Of a DNA stretch of 64,000 nt, positions 34,399 through 44,201 are shown piece after piece. The notes under the pieces were generated by a model, which did no database searches, was not told the origin of the DNA, and saw only the letters and a program-made list of their open reading frames with translations. Position 1 is the stretch's first letter. The number at the start of each line of letters is the position of its first letter. Source of the stretch: Haemophilus pittmaniae (GTDB taxonomy: Bacteria; Pseudomonadota; Gammaproteobacteria; Enterobacterales; Pasteurellaceae). Both the position numbers and the translations under genes were made by a program. The stretch lies in assembly GCF_900186995.1 (NCBI RefSeq), contig NZ_LT906463.1, positions 1,798,001 to 1,862,000 on the forward strand. Direction: 5' to 3'.

Positions 34399-36855
34399 TT
34401 AGAATAATTTTTGAATCTTCTCTATAACACTATCGGGAAGTCCAAATTTTTCTCTATTAAAATAATCTTCTGCTTTTACCTTATCTAAATCGTAATTTAA
34501 TATAACTAATATTTTGCTGTATATGTACATAATCTTCTTAAAAACATCACTATCTTTAGAAAAACTTTCGTTAATTTCATTTATTGTATCATTTAGCATT
34601 TCATAATTAATATTTTCCTGATTTGTAATAATTTCTAGCTTTACTAAAATAGGATATATACTATTACGATACTTTATAATTGCTTCATCTATCTCATCAA
34701 TAGCTTCTTCATAATTTTCTTTAATATAATAAATATATTGAGCCTTTGATGTTAGATACATTTCATCTGCTTTTTTATGTGAATTATTTTTTAAAGAATC
34801 CAGTAGTTTATTAATTAATAAATCTTTGTTATCAATATTCTTCTTTTTAATAACACATCTCAGATACCCTTGTATATTGTAAGGGTTTAATGAATCTAAT
34901 TCATAGCTCTGTTTTGCATAATTATATGCTAAATCATATTCTTCTATATTTAAGTAAACCTGAACCAGTTCTCTTTTAGCTCTAAAATGATTAATATCTT
35001 TACTTAAAACAGATTTTAATCTTTCTAGAGCTTTATTATACTTCCCTACCATTCTATAATAGAACCCAAGAATAAAATCATGTTCAATACCGTTAATACC
35101 CTGTACTCGATTTAAAACCTCTTTATCTCTTTGACGAGCTAATGATAAACAACACCAGTAGATAACTTCATCTATAAATTTAGAATCGATATTATTTTTA
35201 TATTCTAATATTTTATTGGCTAACTTGACAACTATAGAATATCTTTTCTCTTGATTATAAAGTTCTCTCATGGCATTAAGATAGAAAGATGGGATTATAT
35301 TTTTTCTAGGCATCTCAATATCTAGTTTTAGAGCCTCTTTAGCATAAAAACCAACTTCAGAATAATCAAAAATAGACTCTTCATTATTTAGGATTTCTTT
35401 TGCTTGAGATTTGATTTTAGACATTATTTTCTCATTTAGAGAATATCCTTTACGTTCTATATAATCTCTTATTGAATCAGTAAGTTTTATAAAGTTTATA
35501 TCATCTCCGACTACTTCAAGAATAAAATTGTTTAAAAATGAGTCAAGTAGTTTTTTTACCTCATCTTGCTTATCTTCAAACAATGTATAGATTAAAGAAT
35601 AGCTAAAAAATTCTCCCATCGATAGCAATTTTAATAATTGCATAGCTAGAGTATTATTTTCATATTCAGAAATTAATAACTGAGAACTATTTTTGTTATA
35701 AGCAATAACATTTTCAATACATTGAGTTATAGTAAGGTCTTTACTTAAAAGTAGATTTATTGAAAATCTAATTTGTTCAGGCATACCTGAGAAAATATCT
35801 AGCAAATCGTCAAAATCTTTTTTTGATAAAGAAATATCATAAATATTAAGTAGTCTCTCAAAATAATTTTTTCTATCTATCTTATTAAATTCATTTAATG
35901 ATAAGTAAAGAATTTCATTGTTGTTGAAAAATTTAGATCTATTTATAAATTTAGTAGTTGATGTGACACAAAATACAATTTCGTTATCTTTATTTTTTAT
36001 TCCTTTTATTAATTCAATAAACCAGTTTGATGCCTCTCCATTATTTTTAAAAATAAATTGATTATCTAGTATAAATAGCATTTCCCCACAACTACGTAAT
36101 TCATATATTAAATCTCGGCAAATATTAATCTTAGTACTCATGGGAGTGTCGATAAGGTTTGTATTCTCAAATAAAGATTCATTTTTTGAATATCCTAAGC
36201 TATGTAATCTACTAATTAAATCCTCAATTGAGTCTCTTCTGTCAAAATTTAATATTATAGGCTTATAGTGTTCTTCAATAATATTATAGTCTTTAAGCAT
36301 TTTCTTTATGAATTTCTGCTTTCCTACCTTAGGGAGTCCACTCACTATAAGAGTGCTCGGTTTAATATCTCCATAAAGCTCTTCAAAACGTTTTTTTTCT
36401 TCATTTCTGCCAATAAATAGTTGCTCTTCTTTTTTTAGACGAGGTTTTTTCTCAAGAGATAAGCTGAAAAGTTCATTCTTTATTAGAAATGCAGATCTTC
36501 CGGGATTGATTATGTATTTAATATTATAAGTCCTCATCCAATTAGGGATTTTTTCATGTTTATAATCAATATTATCGTCGATAATTATAGGTTTGAAATA
36601 TACACTTTCATGTTCATTAACAAATTTTTTAGCAATAAGTAACTCTCTTTTAACCCAATCACTATTTAATGCATCTATAGAAATAAAGAAAACAAATATG
36701 CCTGACTTCTCAATTCCTTTATAAATTTCATCTAAGGTTTTCCCTCCCTCTTCAAAAGTCCATGCATCATAAGCAATATTATCTTTACCTAATATTTTAG
36801 CAACTTGTTCTACATATGTTTTTTGCTTACTGCTATGTGATAAAAAAGCTTTCAT
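34399..36855 (-). CDS. TIR-STAND protein (NLR-like) with C-terminal TPR-like repeats; putative anti-phage sensor-effector
   Basis: 818-residue protein. Residues 1-125 form a TIR domain: FLSHSSK strand A, BB-loop DAWTFEEGGKTLDEIYKGI, FVFFISIDAL strand, and the putative NADase Glu71 in SDWVKRELLIAKK. Residues about 145-420 resemble a STAND NTPase: IGRNEE entry, P-loop GLPKVGKQ (173-180) and hydrophobic MLFILDN (259-265). The P-loop has Gln where Ser/Thr is usual and the Walker B lacks a following acid, so hydrolysis is doubtful. Residues about 590-770 are TPR-like helices (LDSLNPYNIQGYL, YKALERLKSVL type). By family analogy it would sense phage through the repeats and deplete NAD through TIR. 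The DNA is far more AT-rich than its neighbours, which suggests transfer. It follows metH by 58 bases on the same strand. AAGGAAA precedes the start. Confidence 0.88.
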   Translation of the reverse strand: MKAFLSHSSKQKTYVEQVAKILGKDNIAYDAWTFEEGGKTLDEIYKGIEKSGIFVFFISIDALNSDWVKRELLIAKKFVNEHESVYFKPIIIDDNIDYKHEKIPNWMRTYNIKYIINPGRSAFLIKNELFSLSLEKKPRLKKEEQLFIGRNEEKKRFEELYGDIKPSTLIVSGLPKVGKQKFIKKMLKDYNIIEEHYKPIILNFDRRDSIEDLISRLHSLGYSKNESLFENTNLIDTPMSTKINICRDLIYELRSCGEMLFILDNQFIFKNNGEASNWFIELIKGIKNKDNEIVFCVTSTTKFINRSKFFNNNEILYLSLNEFNKIDRKNYFERLLNIYDISLSKKDFDDLLDIFSGMPEQIRFSINLLLSKDLTITQCIENVIAYNKNSSQLLISEYENNTLAMQLLKLLSMGEFFSYSLIYTLFEDKQDEVKKLLDSFLNNFILEVVGDDINFIKLTDSIRDYIERKGYSLNEKIMSKIKSQAKEILNNEESIFDYSEVGFYAKEALKLDIEMPRKNIIPSFYLNAMRELYNQEKRYSIVVKLANKILEYKNNIDSKFIDEVIYWCCLSLARQRDKEVLNRVQGINGIEHDFILGFYYRMVGKYNKALERLKSVLSKDINHFRAKRELVQVYLNIEEYDLAYNYAKQSYELDSLNPYNIQGYLRCVIKKKNIDNKDLLINKLLDSLKNNSHKKADEMYLTSKAQYIYYIKENYEEAIDEIDEAIIKYRNSIYPILVKLEIITNQENINYEMLNDTINEINESFSKDSDVFKKIMYIYSKILVILNYDLDKVKAEDYFNREKFGLPDSVIEKIQKLF

Positions 36856-36913
36856 TTATTATTTCCTTCAATTTTATTTATAGAATAATGAATTAAATAT
36901 TTAAAAAATAATT

Positions 36914-39900
36914 TCACTTCATCGCCACACCCAACCATTTCATCATCTCTCTCTCATCCCAGCCTTTACGTTTGGCATAATCTTGAGCTTGGTCTTCGTC
37001 AATGCGACCTAAAGTGAAATAGTTACTTGCAGGGTGGGTGAAGTACCAACCGCAGACGGAAGCTGCCGGCCACATGGCGTAGCTTTCGGTGAGTTTCATG
37101 CCGATGCGTTGTTCGACTTCCAATAAATCCCAAATCAAGGCTTTTTCCGTGTGTTCCGGGCAGCTTGGATAACCCGGTGCCGGGCGGATGCCGACATAGT
37201 TTTCATTGATTAAACCTTGATTGTCGAATTCTTCTTGCGTGTAGCCCCAAATGCGGGTACGAAGCTCAAAGTGCAAGTATTCCGCCATGGCTTCCGCTAA
37301 GCGATCGCCCACAGCTTGTAGCAAGATAGCGTTATAGTCATCACCCGCTGCTTTATAGCCTTCCACTAGATCCATTTCTTCAATACCCGCACAGACGGCA
37401 AACATCCCCATCCAGTCTTTTTTACCGCTTTTGCGATCGGCAATAAAGTCGCTTAAGGCAAAGTTAAACGGACTTTTGCTGTTTTTGCCGCGTTCCGTTT
37501 GTTGACGTAAACCGTAAGCGGTGCCGATTGGTTGAGAGCGTTCTTCATCAGCAAAAAGCACCACATCATCGCCCACACGTTCCGCAGGGAAGATGCCTAA
37601 AATACCGCTTGGGTTGAGTTTGTGGTTTTGCTCTAATTCATCTAAGACCACTTGCGCATCGTTCCACACTTTGCGTGCTTCTTCGCCACCTTCTGGATAA
37701 TCAAAGGCATCCGGATAGCCGCCCATCAAGCCCCAAATGCGGAAGAATGGTGACCAGTCGATAAATTTACGCAGAGTGGCAATCGGTACATTTTTAAATT
37801 CCACAATACCGGTTTGGTTTGGTTTCGGTGGCACGTAATCTGCCCATTCACCACTAAAGCCATCAAAGCGGTTCGCACGTGCTTCTTCAATGCTCAGTTG
37901 TTTGCGTAGCGGTTTGCGATTGGCAAAGGATTGTTGGATTTTCTCGTAATCCTGTTTAAAACGTTCCCACAATTCTACGCGACTTTCCGGATTCATTAAG
38001 GTTGCACAGACCGTCACCGCACGGGAGGCGTTGGAAGTGTAAAATACGCCGTGTTCTTTGTATTTTGGATAAAGCTTAATTGCTGTATGTTCTTTGGAAG
38101 TAGTAGCTCCGCCAATCAACACCGGCAAGTTCAAACCAAGGCGAGTCATTTCACCAAGGAAATATTCCATTTCATCGAGGGATGGCGTAATTAAGCCACT
38201 CAAGCCAATAATATCGGCTTTTTCATCAATGGCGGTTTGAATGATTTTGTCCGCCGGCACCATCACGCCTAAATCAATCACTTCAAAGTTATTACATTGC
38301 AAGACCACGCTCACAATGTTTTTACCGATGTCGTGCACATCGCCTTTCACGGTCGCAATCACCACTTTACCGTTGCTTGAACCTTTTTGTTTGGTTGCGT
38401 TAATAAACGGCTCTAAGTACGCCACGGATTGTTTCATCACGCGCGCAGATTTCACCACTTGTGGCAGGAACATTTTACCGTCACCGAATAAATCGCCGAC
38501 CACATCCATTCCCGCCATAAGTGGCCCTTCAATCACATCTAATGGGCTTGGCAATTGCTGACGGGCTTCTTCCGTATCTTCTACGATGTGCGTCGTAATC
38601 CCTTTCACAAGGGCGTGTTTTAAACGTTCCTCCACCGGCCAAGTGCGCCATTCTGCGATGGTATTATCTTCTTGCGTAGTGCCTTGATTACGATATTTTT
38701 CCGCAATATCGAGTAGTTTTTCGGTGGCATCCGGGCTGCGATTTAACACCGCATCTTCTACAATTTCACGCAATTCAGGATCGAGATCGTCATAAATTGC
38801 GAGCTGCCCCGCATTCACAATCCCCATATCCATGCCTTGTTTGATGGCGTGATAGAGGAAGACGGCGTGAATGGCTTCACGCATCACGTTGTTACCACGG
38901 AATGAGAAAGAGACATTCGACACCCCGCCTGAGATTTTCGCATGCGGTAGCGCTCGTTTAATACGGCCTGTAGCGTTGATGAAATCCACGCCGTAGTTGT
39001 TGTGTTCTTCAATCCCCGTACCGATGGCAAAAATATTCGGGTCGAAAATAATGTCTTCTGGTGGGAATCCGACTTGGTTCACCAAAATGTCATAAGCGCG
39101 GCTACAAATTTCCACTTTGCGATCTTCGGTATCGGCTTGACCTACTTCGTCAAACGCCATGACTACCACAGCTGCACCATATTTACGCACCTGTTTAGCG
39201 TGGTCGATAAAGATTTCTTCGCCTTCTTTTAATGAGATTGAGTTCACAATCGGTTTACCTTGCACCGACTGCAAACCTGCCTCAATCACTTCCCATTTAG
39301 ACGAGTCGATCATCACCGGCACTTTGGCAGCATCCGGCTCGGTTGCCATAATATTGAGGAAACGAGTCATGCATTTTTTGCCGTCTAGCAAGGCTTCGTC
39401 CATATTGACATCGATCACTTGCGCGCCGTTTTCCACTTGGTCGATGGCAATTTCAATGGCTTCGGCAAATTTGTCTTCTTTAATTAAGCGTTTGAATTTC
39501 GCCGAACCTGTCACGTTATTGCGTTCACCCACGTTCACAAATAGGCTTTCATCATCAATATTAAGAGGCTCTAAGCCCGATAAACGCATCGCGGTTTTAA
39601 TTTCTGGCAATTTACGCGGTGCAATACCTTGCATTGCATCCGCAAAGGCTTTGATATGTTCAGGCGTTGTACCACAACAACCGCCGACAATGTTCACAAA
39701 GCCACTTTCAGCCCATTCTTTAAGGTGTGCCGCCATTTCTTCAGCCCCTAAATCGTAGCCACCAAAGGCATTTGGCAAGCCGGCATTCGGGTGCACAGAA
39801 ACATAGGTTTCGCTGATTTTAGACAGTTGTTCAACATATTGGCGGAGTTCTTTCGGACCTAGCGCACAGTTCAAACCGAAAGTTAGCGGTTTAGCGTGAC

Positions 39901-40600
39901 GAAGCGAGTTGTAGAATGCTTCGGTGGTTTGCCCAGAAAGCGTACGGCCGGAAGCATCGGTAATGGTGCCGGAAATCATAATCGGCAATTCCACACCTAA
40001 TTCTTCAAACACGGTTTCAATCGCGAAAATAGCGGCTTTTGCGTTTAACGTGTCGAAAATGGTTTCGATCATAATCAAATCCGCACCACCTTCGATTAAA
40101 CCTTTGGTCGCTTCAGCATAGGCATCCACTAATTCCATAAAGGTAATGTTACGAAAACCCGGATCGTTTACATCAGGGGAAATAGAGGCTGTACGGTTGG
40201 TTGGCCCTAACACGCCTGCGACAAAGCGAGGTTTTTCCGGTGTGCTGTATTTGTCGGCAGCCAGACGCGCTAATTTTGCCCCTGCAAAATTCAGTTCATA
40301 GGCAATGGATTGTAAATCATAATCTGCTTGTGCAATGGTGGTGGAACTGAAAGTGTTAGTTTCAATAATATCCGCGCCCGCTGCCAAATATTTCTCATGA
40401 ATCGCAGAAATCAACAACGGCTGGGTTAAGGTAAGCAAATCATTATTCCCACGCAAATCCACCGTACTGTCTTTGAAACGTTCGCCTCTAAAATCAGCCT
40501 CGGTGAGTTTGTATTTTTGGATCATCGTTCCCATCGCACCATCTAAAATAAGGATGCGTTCAGCGAGGGATTTTTTCAGTAATTCGGCGGGATTTCTCAT
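36914..40600 (-). CDS. metH: Cobalamin-dependent methionine synthase
   Basis: 1228-residue four-module enzyme transferring methyl from methyltetrahydrofolate to homocysteine through cobalamin; nearly the E. coli length (1227). Homocysteine module at the N-terminus ([11 protein letters not shown], zinc Cys in NCALG and GGCCGT), folate module ([16 protein letters not shown]), cobalamin module with the axial His in GDVHDIGKN, and C-terminal SAM reactivation domain ([14 protein letters not shown]). The start at 40600 ([16 protein letters not shown]) aligns with the E. coli start; a TTG at 40627 is less likely. I saw no clear MetJ boxes upstream. Confidence 0.97.
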   Translation of the reverse strand: MRNPAELLKKSLAERILILDGAMGTMIQKYKLTEADFRGERFKDSTVDLRGNNDLLTLTQPLLISAIHEKYLAAGADIIETNTFSSTTIAQADYDLQSIAYELNFAGAKLARLAADKYSTPEKPRFVAGVLGPTNRTASISPDVNDPGFRNITFMELVDAYAEATKGLIEGGADLIMIETIFDTLNAKAAIFAIETVFEELGVELPIMISGTITDASGRTLSGQTTEAFYNSLRHAKPLTFGLNCALGPKELRQYVEQLSKISETYVSVHPNAGLPNAFGGYDLGAEEMAAHLKEWAESGFVNIVGGCCGTTPEHIKAFADAMQGIAPRKLPEIKTAMRLSGLEPLNIDDESLFVNVGERNNVTGSAKFKRLIKEDKFAEAIEIAIDQVENGAQVIDVNMDEALLDGKKCMTRFLNIMATEPDAAKVPVMIDSSKWEVIEAGLQSVQGKPIVNSISLKEGEEIFIDHAKQVRKYGAAVVVMAFDEVGQADTEDRKVEICSRAYDILVNQVGFPPEDIIFDPNIFAIGTGIEEHNNYGVDFINATGRIKRALPHAKISGGVSNVSFSFRGNNVMREAIHAVFLYHAIKQGMDMGIVNAGQLAIYDDLDPELREIVEDAVLNRSPDATEKLLDIAEKYRNQGTTQEDNTIAEWRTWPVEERLKHALVKGITTHIVEDTEEARQQLPSPLDVIEGPLMAGMDVVGDLFGDGKMFLPQVVKSARVMKQSVAYLEPFINATKQKGSSNGKVVIATVKGDVHDIGKNIVSVVLQCNNFEVIDLGVMVPADKIIQTAIDEKADIIGLSGLITPSLDEMEYFLGEMTRLGLNLPVLIGGATTSKEHTAIKLYPKYKEHGVFYTSNASRAVTVCATLMNPESRVELWERFKQDYEKIQQSFANRKPLRKQLSIEEARANRFDGFSGEWADYVPPKPNQTGIVEFKNVPIATLRKFIDWSPFFRIWGLMGGYPDAFDYPEGGEEARKVWNDAQVVLDELEQNHKLNPSGILGIFPAERVGDDVVLFADEERSQPIGTAYGLRQQTERGKNSKSPFNFALSDFIADRKSGKKDWMGMFAVCAGIEEMDLVEGYKAAGDDYNAILLQAVGDRLAEAMAEYLHFELRTRIWGYTQEEFDNQGLINENYVGIRPAPGYPSCPEHTEKALIWDLLEVEQRIGMKLTESYAMWPAASVCGWYFTHPASNYFTLGRIDEDQAQDYAKRKGWDEREMMKWLGVAMK

Positions 40601-40768
40601 GGGTTTTGTTCCGTTAATGGTGTGCAAATTAGTGCGGGGATAATAGGGAGAAGGGGGGAATGTGTCAAATGGTAAGGTGGGATTTTTTATTTAAAATTTC
40701 ATATCGTTAGTATTGGTTTTATTTCAATATGATGGGATGTTTTCTATATTGGATTTCGCCTAGCGACC

Positions 40769-40808
40769 TTCTTTCTTTTGCTTACTCAAAAGTAGGCAAA
40801 AAGAAGAA
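40769..40808. repeat. TTCTTTCTTTTGC/GCAAAAAGAAGAA hairpin repeat
   Basis: Long imperfect stem with a nested CTTACTTTTG-like pairing. Related in sequence to the repeats at 24168-24250 and 41083-41142. The 674-base gap between metH and the SDR gene holds this, copy 8 of the 62-base repeat, the third hairpin repeat and the TrpR operator; I see no gene in it. Confidence 0.6.
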
Positions 40809-40821
40809 CAGCGAGTAAAAC

Positions 40822-40924
40822 GTGACATTAAAACGCCCTCTCGATTTTTATAATTTCTTTCAAAAACACACGTAACCAATTGATTTTATTAGCATTGAAT
40901 AAAAAACCAAAATAAATGTGACAT
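40822..40924 (+). repeat. 62-base intergenic repeat, copy 8, between GTGACAT direct repeats
   Basis: The core at 40831-40892 has the standard blocks and 48-base spacing. GTGACAT occurs at 40822-40828 and 40918-40924, matching the flanks of copies 4 and 6 in this orientation. Confidence 0.85.
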
Positions 40925-41082
40925 ATTTTTGAATAAGCTAAGAAAATCAATGACTCCCTTGTAAATCGTCAGGCGACTTTCAATTTTTAGGAAATTTTCG
41001 CTTGTTTGAACCGTTTACTATTAGTTTGAAAATTTCTGTGAAGAAAATTGAAATCAAGCGCGGTTAAGCGATTTACCCGAGG

Positions 41083-41142
41083 CTCTTGCCTTTGCTTTCT
41101 TTTGAGCAAGCAAAAGAAAGAAGTCGCCCTTTGGGCGAAGAC
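41083..41142. repeat. CTTTCTTTTG/CAAAAGAAAG hairpin plus GTCGCCC/GGGCGA hairpin
   Basis: Perfect CTTTCTTTTG/CAAAAGAAAG stem around AGCAAG, followed by GTCGCCCTTTGGGCGA. The same order of modules occurs at 24182-24247. Confidence 0.65.
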
Positions 41143-41180
41143 CTGATGCAAAAAACCCCAGAATTCCTCTATATTTTTTT

Positions 41181-41198
41181 GTACTAGTGTAGTAGTAT
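41181..41198 (+). promoter_or_regulatory. TrpR operator upstream of SDR-trpBA
   Basis: GTACTAGTGTAGTAGTAT matches the TrpR operator consensus GTACTAGTTAACTAGTAC at 14 of 18 positions. It lies 77 bases before the SDR start. I see no leader peptide with tandem Trp codons between it and the gene, so repression rather than attenuation is implied. Confidence 0.75.
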
Positions 41199-41274
41199 GG
41201 CGAGCAAAATTTAAATAAAAACCAAAAAGGGACACGGCATAAAAGTTGTGTCGATTATAAGGAGTAAAATTTCT

Positions 41275-42033
41275 ATGGTTCAAACAGCAATGGTTACCGG
41301 AGCAACTTCCGGATTTGGTGCAGCAATTTGTCGTACGCTGGTAAACGCGGGTTATCGCGTAATTGGTACGGGACGTCGCATCGAACGTTTGGAAAGTTTA
41401 AAAGAAGAATTAGGCACGGCGTTTTATCCCTTAGCCTTTGATATTTCACTTCGTGATGCCTGTAAAGAAGCCTTTCAATCCATGCCTATTACTTGGCAAC
41501 AGATTGATTTATTAGTGAACAATGCCGGCTTGGCGTTGGGCTTGGAAACCGCCTATAAAGCCAGTTTGGCCGATTGGGAGCAAATGATCGATACCAATAT
41601 TAAGGGATTGGTCACCATGACCCGCTTAATTCTGCCGGAAATGGTGGCACGTAAACGCGGCCATATTATTAATATCGGCTCTATTGCCGGCACCTATCCT
41701 TACCCGGGCGGTAATGTGTATGGTGCAACCAAAGCCTTTGTAGAACAATTTAGCCTCAACTTACGGGCTGACTTGGCGGGCACGAATATTCGCGTAACGA
41801 ATGTAGAACCCGGCCTGTGTGGCGGTACGGAGTTTTCCAATGTGCGCTTTAAAGGCGATAACGAACGTGCCGCGAGCCTTTACCAAGATGTGCAATACGT
41901 CACGCCACAAGATATTGCTAATATCGTGTTATGGCTCAACCAACAGCCGGAACACGTCAATATTAACCGCATTGAAGTGATGCCGACGGCACAAAGTTTT
42001 GCGCCGCTCAATGTGTTTAAAGATCCAAAATAA
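41275..42033 (+). CDS. ydfG: NADP-dependent short-chain dehydrogenase, YdfG-like
   Basis: 252-residue SDR enzyme. The cofactor loop TGATSGFGAAICRTL and catalytic Ser-Tyr-Lys context (NIGSIAGTYPYPGGNVYGATK) are present. The E. coli relative YdfG oxidises 3-hydroxy acids and reduces malonic semialdehyde; that is the best guess for the substrate. AAGGAG lies 10 bases before the ATG at 41275; a frame open to 41248 is not supported. It is the first gene of an operon with trpB and trpA, 15 bases apart, the order I recall from H. influenzae. Confidence 0.9.
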   Translation: MVQTAMVTGATSGFGAAICRTLVNAGYRVIGTGRRIERLESLKEELGTAFYPLAFDISLRDACKEAFQSMPITWQQIDLLVNNAGLALGLETAYKASLADWEQMIDTNIKGLVTMTRLILPEMVARKRGHIINIGSIAGTYPYPGGNVYGATKAFVEQFSLNLRADLAGTNIRVTNVEPGLCGGTEFSNVRFKGDNERAASLYQDVQYVTPQDIANIVLWLNQQPEHVNINRIEVMPTAQSFAPLNVFKDPK

Positions 42034-42048
42034 ACAAGGAAATACTAT

Positions 42049-43245
42049 ATGTCAGACACCCTCTTAAATCCGTATTTCGGTGAATTTGGCGGTATGTATG
42101 TGCCGGAAATTCTGATTCCCGTCCTGCAGCAGTTGGAGAAAGCCTTTGTTGAAGCCAAAGATGATCCGGCATTCCAGCAGGAATTTCAGGATCTGTTGAA
42201 AAACTATGCCGGCCGGCCAACTGCTTTGACACTTTGCCGCAACCTCACCAAAGGCACTAAGGCGAAGATCTACCTAAAACGCGAAGATTTATTGCATGGT
42301 GGCGCGCATAAAACCAACCAAGTATTAGGCCAAATTCTACTGGCCAAACGCATGGGTAAAACCCGTATCATCGCAGAAACCGGCGCCGGTCAACACGGTG
42401 TGGCAACTGCCTTAGCCTGTGCGATGTTGGATATGCCTTGCCGTGTGTACATGGGGGCGAAGGATGTAGAACGTCAATCGCCAAACGTTTTCCGTATGCG
42501 TTTAATGGGTGCCGAAGTGGTTCCGGTACAAAAAGGTTCTTGTTCCTTGAAAGATGCCTGTTGTGAAGCTATGCGCGATTGGTCAGCCAACTATGAAAAC
42601 ACCCATTATCTGCTCGGTACAGCAGCCGGTCCGCACCCATTCCCAACCATCGTGCGCGAATTCCAAAAAATGATCGGTGAAGAAACCAAACGCCAAATTC
42701 TTGAAAAAGAAGGTCGTTTGCCGGATGCGGTCATTGCCGCGGTTGGTGGTGGTTCCAACGCAATCGGGATGTTTAATGACTTTATTGATGAACCGAATGT
42801 ACGTCTAATCGGTATCGAACCGGCCGGCCATGGTATTGAAAGTGGAGAACATGGCGCACCATTAGGCCATGCCAAAGTGGGTATTTATTTCGGTATGAAA
42901 TCTCCGTTAATGCAAACGGAAGACGGCCAAGTGGAAGAATCCTACTCTATCTCCGCCGGCTTAGACTTCCCTTCCGTGGGACCACAACATGCGTATCTCA
43001 AAAGCATTGGACGGGCAGAATACCCAAGCATCACCGATGATGAAGCGCTAGATGCGTTCCAACAATTGGCTAAACACGAGGGGATTATTCCGGCGTTGGA
43101 AAGTTCCCATGCCTTGGCGCATGCCTTAAAAATGATCCATCAAGAGCCGAATAAGGAACAAATTCTGGTGGTAAACCTCTCCGGTCGCGGTGACAAAGAT
43201 ATTTTCACCGTGGATAAAGTTTTGAAAGAAAAAGGAATGCAATAA
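42049..43245 (+). CDS. trpB: Tryptophan synthase beta chain
   Basis: 398-residue PLP enzyme joining indole and serine to give tryptophan. The PLP lysine is in [18 protein letters not shown] (HKTN motif), the phosphate loop is GGGSNAIG, and the gating segment is [12 protein letters not shown]. Same length class as E. coli (397). The stop overlaps the trpA start (TAATG), so the two are coupled. No other trp gene is in the window. Confidence 0.97.
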   Translation: MSDTLLNPYFGEFGGMYVPEILIPVLQQLEKAFVEAKDDPAFQQEFQDLLKNYAGRPTALTLCRNLTKGTKAKIYLKREDLLHGGAHKTNQVLGQILLAKRMGKTRIIAETGAGQHGVATALACAMLDMPCRVYMGAKDVERQSPNVFRMRLMGAEVVPVQKGSCSLKDACCEAMRDWSANYENTHYLLGTAAGPHPFPTIVREFQKMIGEETKRQILEKEGRLPDAVIAAVGGGSNAIGMFNDFIDEPNVRLIGIEPAGHGIESGEHGAPLGHAKVGIYFGMKSPLMQTEDGQVEESYSISAGLDFPSVGPQHAYLKSIGRAEYPSITDDEALDAFQQLAKHEGIIPALESSHALAHALKMIHQEPNKEQILVVNLSGRGDKDIFTVDKVLKEKGMQ

Positions 43246-44051
43246 TGAGCCGCTTTGAAATTAAATTTGCCGAACTTGCAGCCAAAAAAGAAGGCGCATT
43301 TGTCCCTTTCGTGACCCTTTGCGATCCAACCTTTGATCGTTCCTTTGAAATTATTTGCACCTTAGTTGAAAACGGTGCAGATGCCTTAGAACTTGGCTTT
43401 CCGTTTTCCGATCCGCTATTAGATGGCCCGGTCATTCAGGCGGCCAATAACCGCGCATTAACTGCCGGCCATAGCACGGAAGACAGTTTTCAATTGCTTG
43501 CCAAGGTACGCGCAAAATACCCGGAAATTCCAATCAGCTTATTACTGTGCGCTAATTTAATTTTCGCTAAGGGTTTGGATAATTTCTATCAACGCTGCGC
43601 GGAAGTCGGGGTTGATGCCGTATTGGTCGCTGATATTCCGCTGTTGGCTAAGGAAGATTATGTCGCTGCGGCCAAACGCCATGGCATTCAACCGGTATTT
43701 ATTTGTCCGCCAAACGCCGATGCCAAAACAGTACAAGGTGTTGCAGAAAATAGCCAAGGTTATACCTATTTGGTTTCCCGTGCCGGCGTGACCAGTGCGG
43801 AAAATCAAAGCCATGCAGCCAATCTGGACAGCCTTGTGGAACAACTAAAAGCCCACAATGCGCCACCGATTCTACAAGGTTTCGGCATTGCCCAACCAGC
43901 ACAAGTGAAAGAAGCATTACAACTGGGCGCTGCCGGTGCGATTTCCGGTTCGGCCACCGTGAAAATCATTGAGCGTAATTTAGATAATCATGCCCAATGC
44001 CTAAATGAGCTTGGCGAATTCGTACGAAATATGAAAGCCGCTACTAAATAA
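43245..44051 (+). CDS. trpA: Tryptophan synthase alpha chain
   Basis: 268-residue alpha subunit cleaving indole-3-glycerol phosphate to indole, which is channelled to TrpB. Signature [20 protein letters not shown] contains the catalytic Glu and Asp; [10 protein letters not shown] and [12 protein letters not shown] form the phosphate site. Coupled to trpB by a one-base overlap. Confidence 0.97.
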   Translation: MSRFEIKFAELAAKKEGAFVPFVTLCDPTFDRSFEIICTLVENGADALELGFPFSDPLLDGPVIQAANNRALTAGHSTEDSFQLLAKVRAKYPEIPISLLLCANLIFAKGLDNFYQRCAEVGVDAVLVADIPLLAKEDYVAAAKRHGIQPVFICPPNADAKTVQGVAENSQGYTYLVSRAGVTSAENQSHAANLDSLVEQLKAHNAPPILQGFGIAQPAQVKEALQLGAAGAISGSATVKIIERNLDNHAQCLNELGEFVRNMKAATK

Positions 44052-44087
44052 TCAAAATAGGCGTTTGGCTGTCCGTTGAGGAAATTC

Positions 44088-44149
44088 AAACGCCCTCTCT
44101 TTCTTCAGCGTTTTTGCGAAAACAGCATCTAACTCATTGATTTTATTAG
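44088..44149 (+). repeat. 62-base intergenic repeat, copy 9
   Basis: AAACGCCC and ATTGATTTTATTAG with 48-base spacing and a GTTTTTGCGAAAAC interior hairpin. Between trpA and its terminator. Confidence 0.85.
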
Positions 44150-44165
44150 CATTGCTTTAAAAAAG

Positions 44166-44195
44166 AAAAAAACGGTCAAATTTGACCGTTTTTTA
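44166..44195. terminator. Bidirectional terminator between trpA and aroA
   Basis: Perfect palindrome AAAAAACGGTCAAA/TTTGACCGTTTTTT between convergent genes. Confidence 0.9.
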
Positions 44196-44201
44196 TGCTA
44201 T

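Noticed and set aside
39159..39758. Long plus-strand open frame (199 codons) opposite metH
   Set aside because: It is the antisense shadow of a well-conserved metH coding region; no ribosome binding site or recognisable protein.
40601..40740. MetJ boxes upstream of metH
   Set aside because: No AGACGTCT-like tandem sites seen; likewise none seen upstream of metC.
41199..41274. Trp attenuator leader
   Set aside because: No short open frame with adjacent Trp codons and no terminator hairpin before the SDR start; only a weak GACAC/GTGTC pairing.
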